DNA from: Arenibacter catalasegens
Lineage (GTDB): Bacteria > Bacteroidota > Bacteroidia > Flavobacteriales > Flavobacteriaceae
DNA: 64,000 nucleotides
Assembly (NCBI RefSeq): GCF_002909235.1
Contig: NZ_PHQQ01000001.1
Coordinates: 62,001 to 126,000, forward strand
Direction of reading: 5' to 3'
The translations under genes were made by a program, and so were the position numbers. This document shows positions 1 to 9,445 of this stretch, piece after piece. The notes below the pieces were generated by a model. The model made no database searches. It saw only the letters and a program-made list of their open reading frames with translations, and had not been told where the DNA came from. How positions within the stretch are numbered: the stretch's first letter is position 1; each line of letters starts with the position of its first letter.

Positions 1-65
1 ATCCCAATTTACAAACCTTAATTTTTACATGAAAAAATTATACTACACTAAACCCATTCCTTTCC

Positions 66-3000
66 TTAATATTTTAATATCATGGAGTTAAAGTTTGCTA
101 TAATTTGTTCCTTATCCCCCTTGCCTTTAAACACCAAACATAAAACACCAAATTTAGAAGTTGGCCTTACTGGGACATTATATTTCTTCTTTGCTCCTTT
201 TTCCTTATTAAAATACTTTAAGGTACTTTCCCCAATAAGGCTTCCGGTGGGACTATTCTCCCTTATTTCAATTTCACCTTCGTATGGATAGTCGGCCCCA
301 AAATACATGGATAACTCTATATTTTTTAGCCCTTCCAAACCTATGTCATTAAATTTTAAGTAAGAATTATTTTTAATGGACCCCACAACTTCTTCCCCTT
401 CTACTTCCCAATTACTCAAGCCTCCGCTTTTTTCATCAGCATGCACGCCTTCAAATTTTGGAAATTTAAAAATTATTTGATCTCTTGCCGACAAGGTAGC
501 TTCTGGCTGTTCTTTGCTTCCCTTATCTGAATATGAAGCCATTAAAACATACTTTCCTTGACTTCTTTTAGCTTTATGGGCATTAAAATTAACCACTCCT
601 TCCAATGGTAGAAGGTTTTCTTCTTTCGAGCCCTTTGGGTTTAATGAAAGTATATAGTCCACTATTTTATCTACCTCAGTAACCTTTAACTGAGGGTGTG
701 CGGACATCATACTTTCTCCCCATACTCCAGAGCCACCTTTGATAATTTTATCTATCAGGTAATTTTTGTCTGCTGTCGTATAACGTGATGCAATTTCCTC
801 ATAAGATGGCCCATTGACCTTAACATTTATGGCATGACAGGCCTTACAGTCTGTATCGTCCATAATTAATCTACCTTCTGGTATAGTGTTCTGTTGATGA
901 CCTATGGTGGCCTTGACCATATCCTCACCTTCAGGAATATAATCAAAGGTAATTTTAACATCTTTGGGGTCAATAGCACCATTCATGGTACTACCATCCT
1001 GTTTATCGGTCACAACAACTTTGTAGGCCACTTTTCGACCATCCCAATAGTTTTTGTTCTTGGTGTCCAATTCTATTTTCAACTCGGGAATGTCATTTCC
1101 TACCAATATTTTTTGGGTCGATATATTCGTGTTTCCAGCCTCGTCCGTAACCTTTAAACGCACGGTATAGCTCCCTGGCTCCTTAAACGTAAAGCTTGGC
1201 TCCATGGAAGTATCCTGGACCTCCTCAGAGTTAAAGAACCATTCATATTTGAGTTGATCCTTATCAAAATCCTCAGAAGAACTACCAGAAAATAGTACTG
1301 TAAATGGCTGTGCACCTACCATTTTGTCCGATGTTATTCTAGACACTGGATTGCGGTTTCCGCTGCGATAACCAATCCTATTTAAACGTGCATCCATATT
1401 TTGGGAATTCCATTTTTGCCCATATTCAAGAACATAAAGATTTCCATCCGAAGCAAAAAGCATATCCATTGGATGTGAAAACTCATTGCCGGGCATAAAT
1501 GGATCTGCCTTTATATAATTGTGATTTTCATCTAAAGTCACTACATAGATCCAATCTCTCATCCATTCATACAAAAGAACCTTATTCTCAAAATACGCTG
1601 GAAATTCATTGGTAGCACTGGGATAGTTTGAAGAATGATAAATAGGCCCCGCCATAGGATTTACACCTCCTGAACCCAACCAAGGGAATTCTTCAGAAGC
1701 ACTATAAGAAAACCATATCATTGATTCCTGAGCAGGCGGAAGTTCTCTTATACCTGTATTATTCGGGGAATCATTTATTAATTTGGCAGGATTATATTTT
1801 TCCCCAGCCGTTTCGGTAGCAAAGTTATAATCGTTGTAGGGCTGATTATCCCCTCTTGTGTATGGCCATCCCCAATTCCCAGCTTTTCGAGCCTGATTAA
1901 ATTCTCCCATACCATGTGGTCCACGATTGGGGTCACCCTTACCCGCATCGGGACCAACGTCTCCCCAATAAAGATAACCCGTAGCACTATCAATAGAAAA
2001 TCTAAAAGGATTTCGACTTCCCATTACATATATTTCAGGTCTTGTTTTTGGAGTGCCTTTAGGAAATAGGTTACCCTCCGGAATAGAATAGGTACCATCA
2101 TCCTCTGGTTTAATCCGTAATATCTTCCCTCTAAGATCGTTGGCGTTGCCCGCTGATTTTTGCGCATCCCATAAAGCCCTACCTTCCCTTTCATCTATTG
2201 GGGCGAACCCAGAAGACTCAAAAGGATTGGTATTATCACCCAAGCCAATATAAAGATTACCATCAGGACCAAATTCCAAAGCCCCTCCAGCATGGCAACA
2301 TTTACGTATTGTTGGAATGGTCAATAGGTTTTTTTCAGAGGCAAAATCCAATGAATCCCCCGTCAAGGTAAATCTAGATATCCGCTGTTCTGATATTTCA
2401 CCAGGGGCAGAATAAAACAAATAAATCCAATTATTTTTCTGATAATTGGGGTCCACGGCAATACCCAACAATCCGTCTTCATTGCCATAAAACAAATTCA
2501 GCTGGGCTAATTGCCTGGTTTTCTCCTCTTTAAAATCATAAAGTTTTAAAGCCCCTCTTCTTTCTACAAACAAAATTCCCCGACCTGGTAGTTCTTCGAG
2601 TTCCATAGGCTCGTTCAGGTTAAAATCGAGCACCTTTCGCACATATCTATTTTCTTCTGGAATCCTTTGCGTTTTTGCCCTACTGTAATCCAAATTTTCA
2701 TTCCCTATAACATACCTAAGCCCACCCATAACGTGATTTAGAAAATCAGGATTTTCAAATGTGGAATCAGTATGTCCCATTTCCGTATAAAACGACCTAC
2801 CCCCATCATAGTTATGATACCAAGATATAGGATGATGCGTTCCATTTTCCCCTCCCTCGTAAGTGGTTTCGTCAATTTCGATCAACACCTTAATATCCGG
2901 ATTAATATCTTTAAAATTATACCATTCGTCTGTCTTCATCCAGGTATCAGCCATAGATTTTGTGGCCGGGTGGTTCTTGTCCAGGATATTCAACCTTGCT

Positions 3001-3416
3001 TCTTGAACTTTCGGATGCCCCTTAAAATAGGCCCCAACTAATTTATTGTACCATGGCCAAGCGTATTCCGTATCTGTGGCGGCATGAATACCCAAAAATC
3101 CTCCCCCGGCTTGAATATATCTTTCAAAATCGGCCTGTTGCACATCATTTAAAATATCTCCAGTGGTATTTAAAAATACAACCGCTGAATATTGTTTTAA
3201 TATCTCCTCGGTAAAATAGGTTGCATCTTCGGTAGCATCAACGAAAAAACCATTTTGCTCTCCCAACTTTTGAATAGCTAAGACACCTGACTCAATGGAA
3301 CCATGTCTAAATCCTTCTGTCTTACTGAATACCAATAATTTTTCCTTTTTAGATGTACAAGAGCCTAGAAAACTAGTCAGGATCAGAATTAATATAGTTT
3401 TAGAAATGTTACCCAT
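66..3416 (-). CDS. ThuA / PQQ-type sugar dehydrogenase-like propeller / PKD / cytochrome c lipoprotein
   Basis: A large secreted multidomain protein of 1116 residues. The N-terminus is a lipoprotein signal (LGSC, lipidated Cys20). In order follow a ThuA-like domain (about 27-240), a six-bladed propeller of the glucose/sorbosone dehydrogenase family (about 260-690), a PKD domain (about 700-790), a class I cytochrome c domain with the heme motif CKACH near residue 857 and a possible Met ligand in SMMSAHPQ, and a beta-sandwich, carbohydrate-binding-like tail (about 960-1116). Family knowledge suggests oxidation of a sugar or sugar derivative in the periplasm with electrons passed to the attached heme; the substrate cannot be told. 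It is transcribed away from the DUF1080 gene across a 431-bp gap, and that operon encodes a second propeller-cytochrome c protein, so the genes probably work together. Confidence 0.88.
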   Translation of the reverse strand: MGNISKTILILILTSFLGSCTSKKEKLLVFSKTEGFRHGSIESGVLAIQKLGEQNGFFVDATEDATYFTEEILKQYSAVVFLNTTGDILNDVQQADFERYIQAGGGFLGIHAATDTEYAWPWYNKLVGAYFKGHPKVQEARLNILDKNHPATKSMADTWMKTDEWYNFKDINPDIKVLIEIDETTYEGGENGTHHPISWYHNYDGGRSFYTEMGHTDSTFENPDFLNHVMGGLRYVIGNENLDYSRAKTQRIPEENRYVRKVLDFNLNEPMELEELPGRGILFVERRGALKLYDFKEEKTRQLAQLNLFYGNEDGLLGIAVDPNYQKNNWIYLFYSAPGEISEQRISRFTLTGDSLDFASEKNLLTIPTIRKCCHAGGALEFGPDGNLYIGLGDNTNPFESSGFAPIDEREGRALWDAQKSAGNANDLRGKILRIKPEDDGTYSIPEGNLFPKGTPKTRPEIYVMGSRNPFRFSIDSATGYLYWGDVGPDAGKGDPNRGPHGMGEFNQARKAGNWGWPYTRGDNQPYNDYNFATETAGEKYNPAKLINDSPNNTGIRELPPAQESMIWFSYSASEEFPWLGSGGVNPMAGPIYHSSNYPSATNEFPAYFENKVLLYEWMRDWIYVVTLDENHNYIKADPFMPGNEFSHPMDMLFASDGNLYVLEYGQKWNSQNMDARLNRIGYRSGNRNPVSRITSDKMVGAQPFTVLFSGSSSEDFDKDQLKYEWFFNSEEVQDTSMEPSFTFKEPGSYTVRLKVTDEAGNTNISTQKILVGNDIPELKIELDTKNKNYWDGRKVAYKVVVTDKQDGSTMNGAIDPKDVKITFDYIPEGEDMVKATIGHQQNTIPEGRLIMDDTDCKACHAINVKVNGPSYEEIASRYTTADKNYLIDKIIKGGSGVWGESMMSAHPQLKVTEVDKIVDYILSLNPKGSKEENLLPLEGVVNFNAHKAKRSQGKYVLMASYSDKGSKEQPEATLSARDQIIFKFPKFEGVHADEKSGGLSNWEVEGEEVVGSIKNNSYLKFNDIGLEGLKNIELSMYFGADYPYEGEIEIRENSPTGSLIGESTLKYFNKEKGAKKKYNVPVRPTSKFGVLCLVFKGKGDKEQIIANFNSMILKY

Positions 3417-3847
3417 GTTTTTTTTTAATTTGAATATTGTATTACAGAACTCCTACTCTTGGTTTAGCCATCTTATTTAGACCCTAAAATGTGCTATATA
3501 AAATAAATATATGCCTAAATTGATACTTTTTTTGCTCAAACCTTATTGTTTGACTCAATAATGCAGCAATTTAAATCATTTGAAAATAATTTTACAATAT
3601 CTTGACAAAAAATACCAGCTCGCCTACACAATTAGTTTTGTCCAGTCTGTTTCCTTTAAAACCACAATAAATCCCAAATATTAGTAGGCCTAATCTGTAC
3701 CACTCTTAAACCTGCAAGCCAATCGAGCTCTGCACCCCGATAAAAAAACATAAATCGTCACTAAATGTTAAATTCCGTCCGACTTTATTGTTAAACTCCG
3801 ATTAATGATACCTTTAGATCCTATTTTTAAAAACCAAGAATATCACA
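3417..3847. other. Divergent intergenic region of the sugar-oxidation locus
   Basis: This 431-bp gap separates the two divergent transcription units. A good promoter faces the DUF1080 gene at 3788-3816. No RNA gene, repeat or further reading frame is convincing. A weak match to the -33 element (TTTG) faces the ThuA gene near 3540, but its -7 partner is poor. Confidence 0.5.
3788..3816 (+). promoter_or_regulatory. Candidate Bacteroidetes-type promoter for the DUF1080 operon
   Basis: TTG at 3788-3790, an 18-base spacer and TACCTTTA at 3809-3816 match the TTTG / TAnnTTTG consensus at all but one -7 position. The ATG lies 31 bases further on. Confidence 0.55.
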
Positions 3848-5737
3848 ATGAAAATCAAACTATCGATCCTCTTGCTATTATCCGGATTTAGCATGTTGTC
3901 CCAGGAACAATTATCGCTGGAAAACCTAAACGATTTTAAGAGTACCTCAAGTAATTGGAAAATAGTAGGTGATGTTGTTGCCGACCGTAACATTACCGTT
4001 CACACGCATCAAGACCCAGAACCAGTTAATTTGTCCAATAAGGAAAAACGAAGGCAAAAAAAGTCAAAAGAGACCATACACCCCATTCACATTAAGCAGG
4101 GAACGGGTGTTTTGTTCAACGATTATTCCTTTACCCAAAAAGATCATATTTTATCACAGTGGCAACACGGCGATATAAAATTAGAAATGGAGGTCTTAAT
4201 ACCAAATGGCTCAAATTCGGGAATATATTTACAAGGCAGGTATGAATTGCAAATAAAGGATAGCTGGGGTGTATTAAACCCTACATCCTATGATTTTGGT
4301 GGTATCCATAGAAATTGGGAAGAAGAGCCTTCGAAGAAATTTCTAGGAATTACTCCGTTGAGCAATCCTGCCAAGGCTCCGGGATTATGGCAAAAAATAG
4401 AAATTCACTTCGAGGCACCAAAATTTAACGAATCTGGAGAAAAAGTTGCCAATGCAAAGTTTGTTTCAGTAACATTGAATGGCGTTTTAATCCATAACAA
4501 TGTAGAAGCACCATTACCAACTGGAGGTCCTATTTCTACAGAAGAAACTGCAATGGGTCCACTTATGATTCAAGGAGATCATGGTCCTATGGCGTTTAGA
4601 AATATAAAGTATCAACTGTTAAGGGAATCGGAGGTTACCATAACCGATTTAAGTTATATCACCTATAAAGGCGATATTAAAGCCTTGGAAGAATTGGAAG
4701 GTGCAGAGGCATCCGAAAAGAAATCAGGAGAGCTAATAGACATTAACGTTGTACAGGAAGAAGATCGGTACGGCATTACCTATACAGGAAAAATTAATAT
4801 TCCTGAAGCGGATGATTACCTATTTTCCGTAGGATATACCGGAGGTATAATTTTCACTATTGATGGTAAAACCATTGCCACAAATAATTCCTCTGACTCC
4901 CAAGAAGATTTGGAAAAAACGGTTTCATTAAAGGCTGGTGCACATGTATTCACATTGACCAATATAAAAAACGCAGGTTGGAGAGCTCCTAGGCTAGGCC
5001 TTTCAATTGCTACGGTCAGCACCAACCCAAAGAACTTCCATGTTTATGACTCCTACCCACCTAATATAACCTCTGTTTCCCCAATTTTAGTAAATGCAGA
5101 GGCTACACCGCGTATGTTAAGAGGTTTTGTAAGCTTCGAGGGAAAAGGAGAGCGGCTTTCCCATACTATTGGTTTAGGGACCCCTGAGGGCATTAATTTC
5201 ATCTATGATATGGGGGCCGAAAATCTTGTGGGCATGTGGCGTGGCGCTTTTGTAGATGCCACCCCAATGTGGCACAGTCGAGGCGACGGATCTTTTAAAC
5301 CTAACGGATCCGTACAATGGACTTTCTTAAATCAGCCGTTGGCAGAACTTGCGGACTTACAAAGTGCATTTCCAAAAACAGGAACTGCTCCAGATTTTAA
5401 ACCTGGGGGATATACCATGAACCCCGCCAACGGACTACCAATCTTTAAGTATACCTACAAAGGTGTTGAAGTAGAGAACAGCATTTATCCAAACGACAAA
5501 AACACCCATTTGATCAATGAGGTGAGCTTTTCTAAAACGGGAGAACTCAATTGGTATTATAAAATTGCTTCCGGCAAGGCCAATAAATTAGCCGATGGGT
5601 CTTTTGATATGAACGATCACCAATTCTACATAAACGTACTTTCCGGACAAGAACCCATTATTAGAGAGGTAAATGATGAAGCGGAAATAATCGTTCCTGT
5701 GGATGGTAGTACAATTAAATATGAAATAATTTGGTAA
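3848..5737 (+). CDS. DUF1080 (3-keto-disaccharide hydrolase family) protein with PA14-like domain
   Basis: A secreted 629-residue protein with a Sec signal peptide (about residues 1-18, ending near MLSQEQ). Residues about 20-255 form a DUF1080 / 3-keto-disaccharide hydrolase domain, a concanavalin-like fold with motifs such as GIYLQGRYELQI and the closing FRNIKYQ. Residues about 265-390 resemble a PA14 / sugar-sensing beta domain (YLFSVGYTGGIIFTIDGK). The remaining 240 residues resemble the region found beside secreted c-type cytochromes (GMWRGAFVDATPMWHSRGDG) and have no assigned role. Characterised DUF1080 enzymes cleave glycosides oxidised at C3, so this gene probably acts downstream of a sugar dehydrogenase. 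Only 5 bases separate its stop from the likely ATG of the next gene, implying one transcript. Confidence 0.85.
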   Translation: MKIKLSILLLLSGFSMLSQEQLSLENLNDFKSTSSNWKIVGDVVADRNITVHTHQDPEPVNLSNKEKRRQKKSKETIHPIHIKQGTGVLFNDYSFTQKDHILSQWQHGDIKLEMEVLIPNGSNSGIYLQGRYELQIKDSWGVLNPTSYDFGGIHRNWEEEPSKKFLGITPLSNPAKAPGLWQKIEIHFEAPKFNESGEKVANAKFVSVTLNGVLIHNNVEAPLPTGGPISTEETAMGPLMIQGDHGPMAFRNIKYQLLRESEVTITDLSYITYKGDIKALEELEGAEASEKKSGELIDINVVQEEDRYGITYTGKINIPEADDYLFSVGYTGGIIFTIDGKTIATNNSSDSQEDLEKTVSLKAGAHVFTLTNIKNAGWRAPRLGLSIATVSTNPKNFHVYDSYPPNITSVSPILVNAEATPRMLRGFVSFEGKGERLSHTIGLGTPEGINFIYDMGAENLVGMWRGAFVDATPMWHSRGDGSFKPNGSVQWTFLNQPLAELADLQSAFPKTGTAPDFKPGGYTMNPANGLPIFKYTYKGVEVENSIYPNDKNTHLINEVSFSKTGELNWYYKIASGKANKLADGSFDMNDHQFYINVLSGQEPIIREVNDEAEIIVPVDGSTIKYEIIW

Positions 5738-5742
5738 GTGAT

Positions 5743-7689
5743 ATGAGAACCATTACAAAAAATACAATTAAAGCCGTGAAATTATTCGGCTTCATAGCAT
5801 TGATGCTTTCAACGACCATCATATTGGGGCAAAATGCTTCCAATGAGGATGATTATTATAGGTTAACCACGATACCAACACCAGAAGGAATCCAAATGGA
5901 GGGCGGAGGTGTTCTATCCCTACCCAATGGCAATCTTGCCGTCTGCACCAGAAGGGGAGATGTATGGATTATTGAAAATCCTTCCATGGCCAATGGGGTA
6001 TCACCAACTTTTAAAAAATTCGCTTCAGGTTTACACGAGCCTTTGGGACTAGCTTATCACGACCAAGCTCTTTATACCGCACAAAGAGGCGAACTAACCA
6101 AACTAATCGATACGAACGGGGATGACATTGCCGATGAATATAAGACTATTTATGCCTGGCCTGTTTCCACACACTATCATGAATATTCCTTTGGACCTGT
6201 ATTGGCCCCAGACAATACCTTTTTCGTGACCGCCAATGTTGCCTTTGGCGACGAAGAATGGTGGAGAGGAGAAAGCAGGGTGCCATGGAGGGCCTGGACT
6301 ATGAAGATTACCGAGGACGGGAAAATGGAGCCATGGGCTACCGGGATGCGATCCCCAGCTGGCTATGGCTTGGTGGACGATGAATTATTCTATACGGAGA
6401 ACCAAGGGGATTGGGTAGGCTCAGGCGCCATTTGGCATCTATCCAAAGGTACATTTGCAGGTCATCCTGCAGGCCTAAGGTGGTCCGGTCATAAGGATTC
6501 GCCGATAAAACTTACGGAGGAAGAATTTTACAGCAAGGTAGACAAAAGACAAGTCAAGGTAAATGGACGGTATGTGAAACCTGAAAATATCATGGATGAA
6601 GAGAATCCCGATTTTGCATATGAATTAAAGGAATCTTTCCCTGAACTAAAATTACCTGCGGTAGTCTTACCACATGGCATTTTGGGCATATCCAATTCCG
6701 AAATAAAGGTCGATAAAACCCAAGGTAAATTTGGACCATTTGATGGCCAATTACTTGTTGGAGACATGGGACAGAGTAAGATTATGAGGGTGGTTCTCGA
6801 AAAAATAAAAGGCGAATACCAAGGTGTAGCTTTCGACTTTAGAACGGGTTTTCAATCGGGAGTTATGCGAATGGATTTTGATAGTGAGGGAAGACTTTTT
6901 GTTGGTGAAACCAATAGAGGATGGGGTTCTGCAGGTACCACCAATTCTGGTCTGGAATACCTTACTTGGACAGGGCGCACACCCTTTGAAATGAAAACGG
7001 TAACGGCCAAGCCAGATGGATTTGAAATTGAATTTACAATGCCCGTGGAAAAAGCTTCTGCGGAAGACCTAGATTCCTATTTTGGCAAGAGTTACATTTA
7101 CAAATATCACGCAGCCTACGGCAGTCCACAAACCAACATTGAAGAGATTAAAATCAAAGGGGTCAAAGTAAGTGACGACGGTATGAGTGTCCGTGTAGTT
7201 ATTGATAATCTTCGTCAATATTATGTACATGAAATTATGTTACCAGGTGTAAAGTCCAAAGCGTCCGGTAATACTATTTTACACCCAACACTGTATTACA
7301 CCTTGAACAATATACCCGAGGGAGCTAAATTACCAACAGCTGGGCTCTCCACCAAGCGCTCCAGCCTATTAAAAAAAGCAGTTAGCGCTAAAAGATCTGT
7401 ACCTAAAAAATTGACAGTGACAAATAAGGTATTGACGGACACTGAAGTACAGCCATTGTTAATGACCAATACTTGCGTGGCATGCCACCATAAGGACAAA
7501 AGGGTTATAGGACCTTCCTTTACCGAAATTTCAAAACGAAATTATGACAATGAGAAAATTGTAGAATTAATTTACAATCCACAACCTAAAAATTGGCCAG
7601 AATACGCTACACCCATGGCTCCAATGCCCCATGTACCAAAGGATGAGGCACTTAAAATAGCTGGGTGGATCAACTCATTAAAAAAATAA
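5743..7689 (+). CDS. Secreted beta-propeller protein with C-terminal cytochrome c domain
   Basis: A secreted 648-residue protein. I place the start at the ATG at 5743; an in-frame TTG at 5731 would overlap the preceding stop and add four residues before a good signal peptide (positive residues, then FGFIALMLSTTIILGQ). Most of the protein is a propeller resembling PQQ-dependent or NHL-type sugar dehydrogenases. The last 90 residues are a class I cytochrome c: heme motif CVACHH, and a probable axial Met in TPMAPMPHVP. With the upstream DUF1080 protein and the divergent ThuA protein it looks like a periplasmic electron-transferring oxidoreductase for sugars. The substrate is unknown. A strong hairpin terminator follows at 7711-7759. 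Confidence 0.83.
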   Translation: MRTITKNTIKAVKLFGFIALMLSTTIILGQNASNEDDYYRLTTIPTPEGIQMEGGGVLSLPNGNLAVCTRRGDVWIIENPSMANGVSPTFKKFASGLHEPLGLAYHDQALYTAQRGELTKLIDTNGDDIADEYKTIYAWPVSTHYHEYSFGPVLAPDNTFFVTANVAFGDEEWWRGESRVPWRAWTMKITEDGKMEPWATGMRSPAGYGLVDDELFYTENQGDWVGSGAIWHLSKGTFAGHPAGLRWSGHKDSPIKLTEEEFYSKVDKRQVKVNGRYVKPENIMDEENPDFAYELKESFPELKLPAVVLPHGILGISNSEIKVDKTQGKFGPFDGQLLVGDMGQSKIMRVVLEKIKGEYQGVAFDFRTGFQSGVMRMDFDSEGRLFVGETNRGWGSAGTTNSGLEYLTWTGRTPFEMKTVTAKPDGFEIEFTMPVEKASAEDLDSYFGKSYIYKYHAAYGSPQTNIEEIKIKGVKVSDDGMSVRVVIDNLRQYYVHEIMLPGVKSKASGNTILHPTLYYTLNNIPEGAKLPTAGLSTKRSSLLKKAVSAKRSVPKKLTVTNKVLTDTEVQPLLMTNTCVACHHKDKRVIGPSFTEISKRNYDNEKIVELIYNPQPKNWPEYATPMAPMPHVPKDEALKIAGWINSLKK

Positions 7690-7710
7690 CCAACGAACTA
7701 GTCCAACAAT

Positions 7711-7759
7711 AAAAAAGGCGGTTATAAAGTGTTCTTTGCACTTTATAACCGCCTTTTTT
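7711..7759. terminator. Bidirectional intrinsic terminator
   Basis: A perfect 21-bp inverted repeat (7711-7731 with 7739-7759) around a 7-base loop starts with six A and ends with six T. It serves the convergent cytochrome and EboA-like genes. Confidence 0.93.
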
Positions 7760-7774
7760 ATTTATTACATATGT

Positions 7775-8632
7775 TTATTCTTTGATATTCTCCCAAGTAA
7801 TATTACCATTTTCAATTCCTTTTGCAAGGTCAGGGAATTCTGCCAACAAAGCCTTAGCTCTGCTAGAATTGGAATAATAACAACACAGGCTGGCAGCTTT
7901 TCTCTCGACCAAATTATCACTCAAAAATAATCGCTTCATATCCTTTAGCAATTTTTCTTCTATAAAATTACTCACAGGTCTCCAAAAGCTAGGATCAATT
8001 TCCCTAGATGCTGCCCAACGTTCATGTGCATAGTCAGAAATAATTCTTGTAAGTTCCTTATTCGCTCTTTTATCCACTTGTACAATGTCATTGAGGTTTT
8101 GTTGCATAAACGCCGCCTTAAGGTACATTTGATTCCACTGCTGTTCATTAAAATAAAGAGCCGGATAGGGATTGTTTAGCGCTATGGCATCAAAAACAGT
8201 AGCGATATTGGTTCTAAGTGCTTCCACGGCCTGAACTTTATAATTTTCTGGATTTGGTAGCAACACTAAAAATTTCAAAAAGGTTTCCATTTCCCTCTTA
8301 TCGGCCACTTCAATAATATTGGCCACTTTTGCCTTAAAAAATTCTTCCTTGCCTTCCAATACCTTATAAAGCAAAAATATTCTACCAATCTGTTGAATAT
8401 CGGCATTTTGAACCTCCAGATAAGCTCTTAATTCATTATTATCTATTGAAAGTGAAAGATTACTTTCCAACTTAATTTTAGTTGGAACTAGGCTATAGGT
8501 CAAATATAGATCCTTAGTTGATTCAGTTTCCACAATGCTTTCTATTTTGGACAATAGCCATTGTTTATTTTCCTTATCCACATTATCCTCTAAAATTTTA
8601 AAGAGCTGTGAACCAATATTTTTAAATAACAT
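7775..8632 (-). CDS. EboA-like protein
   Basis: A soluble, mostly alpha-helical protein of 285 residues. I choose the ATG at 8632 (MLFKNIGSQLFK) over an in-frame TTG at 8692, which would add 20 atypical residues. Overall pattern and the C-terminal block (ERKAASLCCYYSNSSRAKALLAEFPDL) match my memory of the EboA family, whose cyanobacterial and algal members belong to the ebo cluster linked to export of scytonemin and other precursors. The biochemical role of EboA is not established. None of eboB-F is nearby, so the gene is either an orphan or its partners lie elsewhere. It is divergent from miaE. Confidence 0.6.
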   Translation of the reverse strand: MLFKNIGSQLFKILEDNVDKENKQWLLSKIESIVETESTKDLYLTYSLVPTKIKLESNLSLSIDNNELRAYLEVQNADIQQIGRIFLLYKVLEGKEEFFKAKVANIIEVADKREMETFLKFLVLLPNPENYKVQAVEALRTNIATVFDAIALNNPYPALYFNEQQWNQMYLKAAFMQQNLNDIVQVDKRANKELTRIISDYAHERWAASREIDPSFWRPVSNFIEEKLLKDMKRLFLSDNLVERKAASLCCYYSNSSRAKALLAEFPDLAKGIENGNITWENIKE

Positions 8633-8785
8633 ATAACAAGATACTTTTTTATGTGTTAAACCAAAAGTTCTAATAAGACCAGAGATAAGCAATTTAGGGA
8701 ATAAATAGATTTCACTTTACTTACCTAGGGGGTTTAAATATAAAACTATATCATCATAAATTACCGCGGTTTATGGTATTCTTTC

Positions 8786-8793
8786 TATTTTTG
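8786..8793 (+). promoter_or_regulatory. -7 promoter element of miaE
   Basis: TATTTTTG matches TAnnTTTG exactly, 17 bases before the ATG. No clear TTG lies at -33, and the leader would be very short. Confidence 0.4.
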
Positions 8794-8810
8794 AAACAGA
8801 AAATCGCATT

Positions 8811-9392
8811 ATGTTAGGTTTAAAATTACCCACTGACCCAAGATGGGTCAATATTGTCGAGAAAAATATAGATGAAATACTTATAGATCACGCCTATTGC
8901 GAACAAAAGGCGGCGAGTACAGCTATTTCCTTAATTGTTAGTTTTCCTGAATATACTGAGCTTACCCAAGAAATGATAGCGCTGTCCCGGGAGGAAATGG
9001 GACATTTTAAAATGGTCCACGATCGTATCTTGGCGCGTGGAAAAACATTGGGAAGGGATAGAAAAGACGAGTATGTGGTGGCGTTGCTAAAATTCTTTCC
9101 AAAAGGAGGTAGCAGAACCACGCAACTGGTACATCGCTTATTATATGCAGCCTTAATTGAAGCTCGCAGCTGTGAACGCTTCAGGCTACTCTCAGAGGAA
9201 TTAAAAGATAAAGAGTTGGCTGATTTTTATCATAAATTAATGGTCAGTGAAGCTGGCCATTACACCATGTTCCTGAATTTTGCACGGCAGTATGGAGATC
9301 GCAAAGAAGTGGACAAGAAATGGGATGAGCTGCTGTCTTATGAGGCATCCATCATGAAAGACCTGGGCAAAAATGAATCGGTTCATGGCTAA
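8811..9392 (+). CDS. miaE: tRNA-(2-methylthio-N6-isopentenyladenosine) hydroxylase MiaE
   Basis: A 193-residue diiron monooxygenase that hydroxylates the isopentenyl group of ms2i6A37 in tRNAs reading UNN codons. The ferritin-like four-helix fold carries iron ligands in DHAYCEQKAAS, in SREEMGHFKMV (ExxH), in EARSCERFRLL and in SEAGHYTMFL (ExxH). Length and motifs are typical of the bacterial family. It stands alone, convergent with the ppx gene, with 53 bases between them. Confidence 0.93.
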   Translation: MLGLKLPTDPRWVNIVEKNIDEILIDHAYCEQKAASTAISLIVSFPEYTELTQEMIALSREEMGHFKMVHDRILARGKTLGRDRKDEYVVALLKFFPKGGSRTTQLVHRLLYAALIEARSCERFRLLSEELKDKELADFYHKLMVSEAGHYTMFLNFARQYGDRKEVDKKWDELLSYEASIMKDLGKNESVHG

Positions 9393-9445
9393 TTGGCGCG
9401 GCAAGTAAAAGCGGTTTACATGCCCAATATTAATTCTATATTTCC

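Noticed and set aside
1-65. Possible gene end at the left edge
   Set aside because: The 65 bases are AT-rich and show no convincing coding frame or hairpin.
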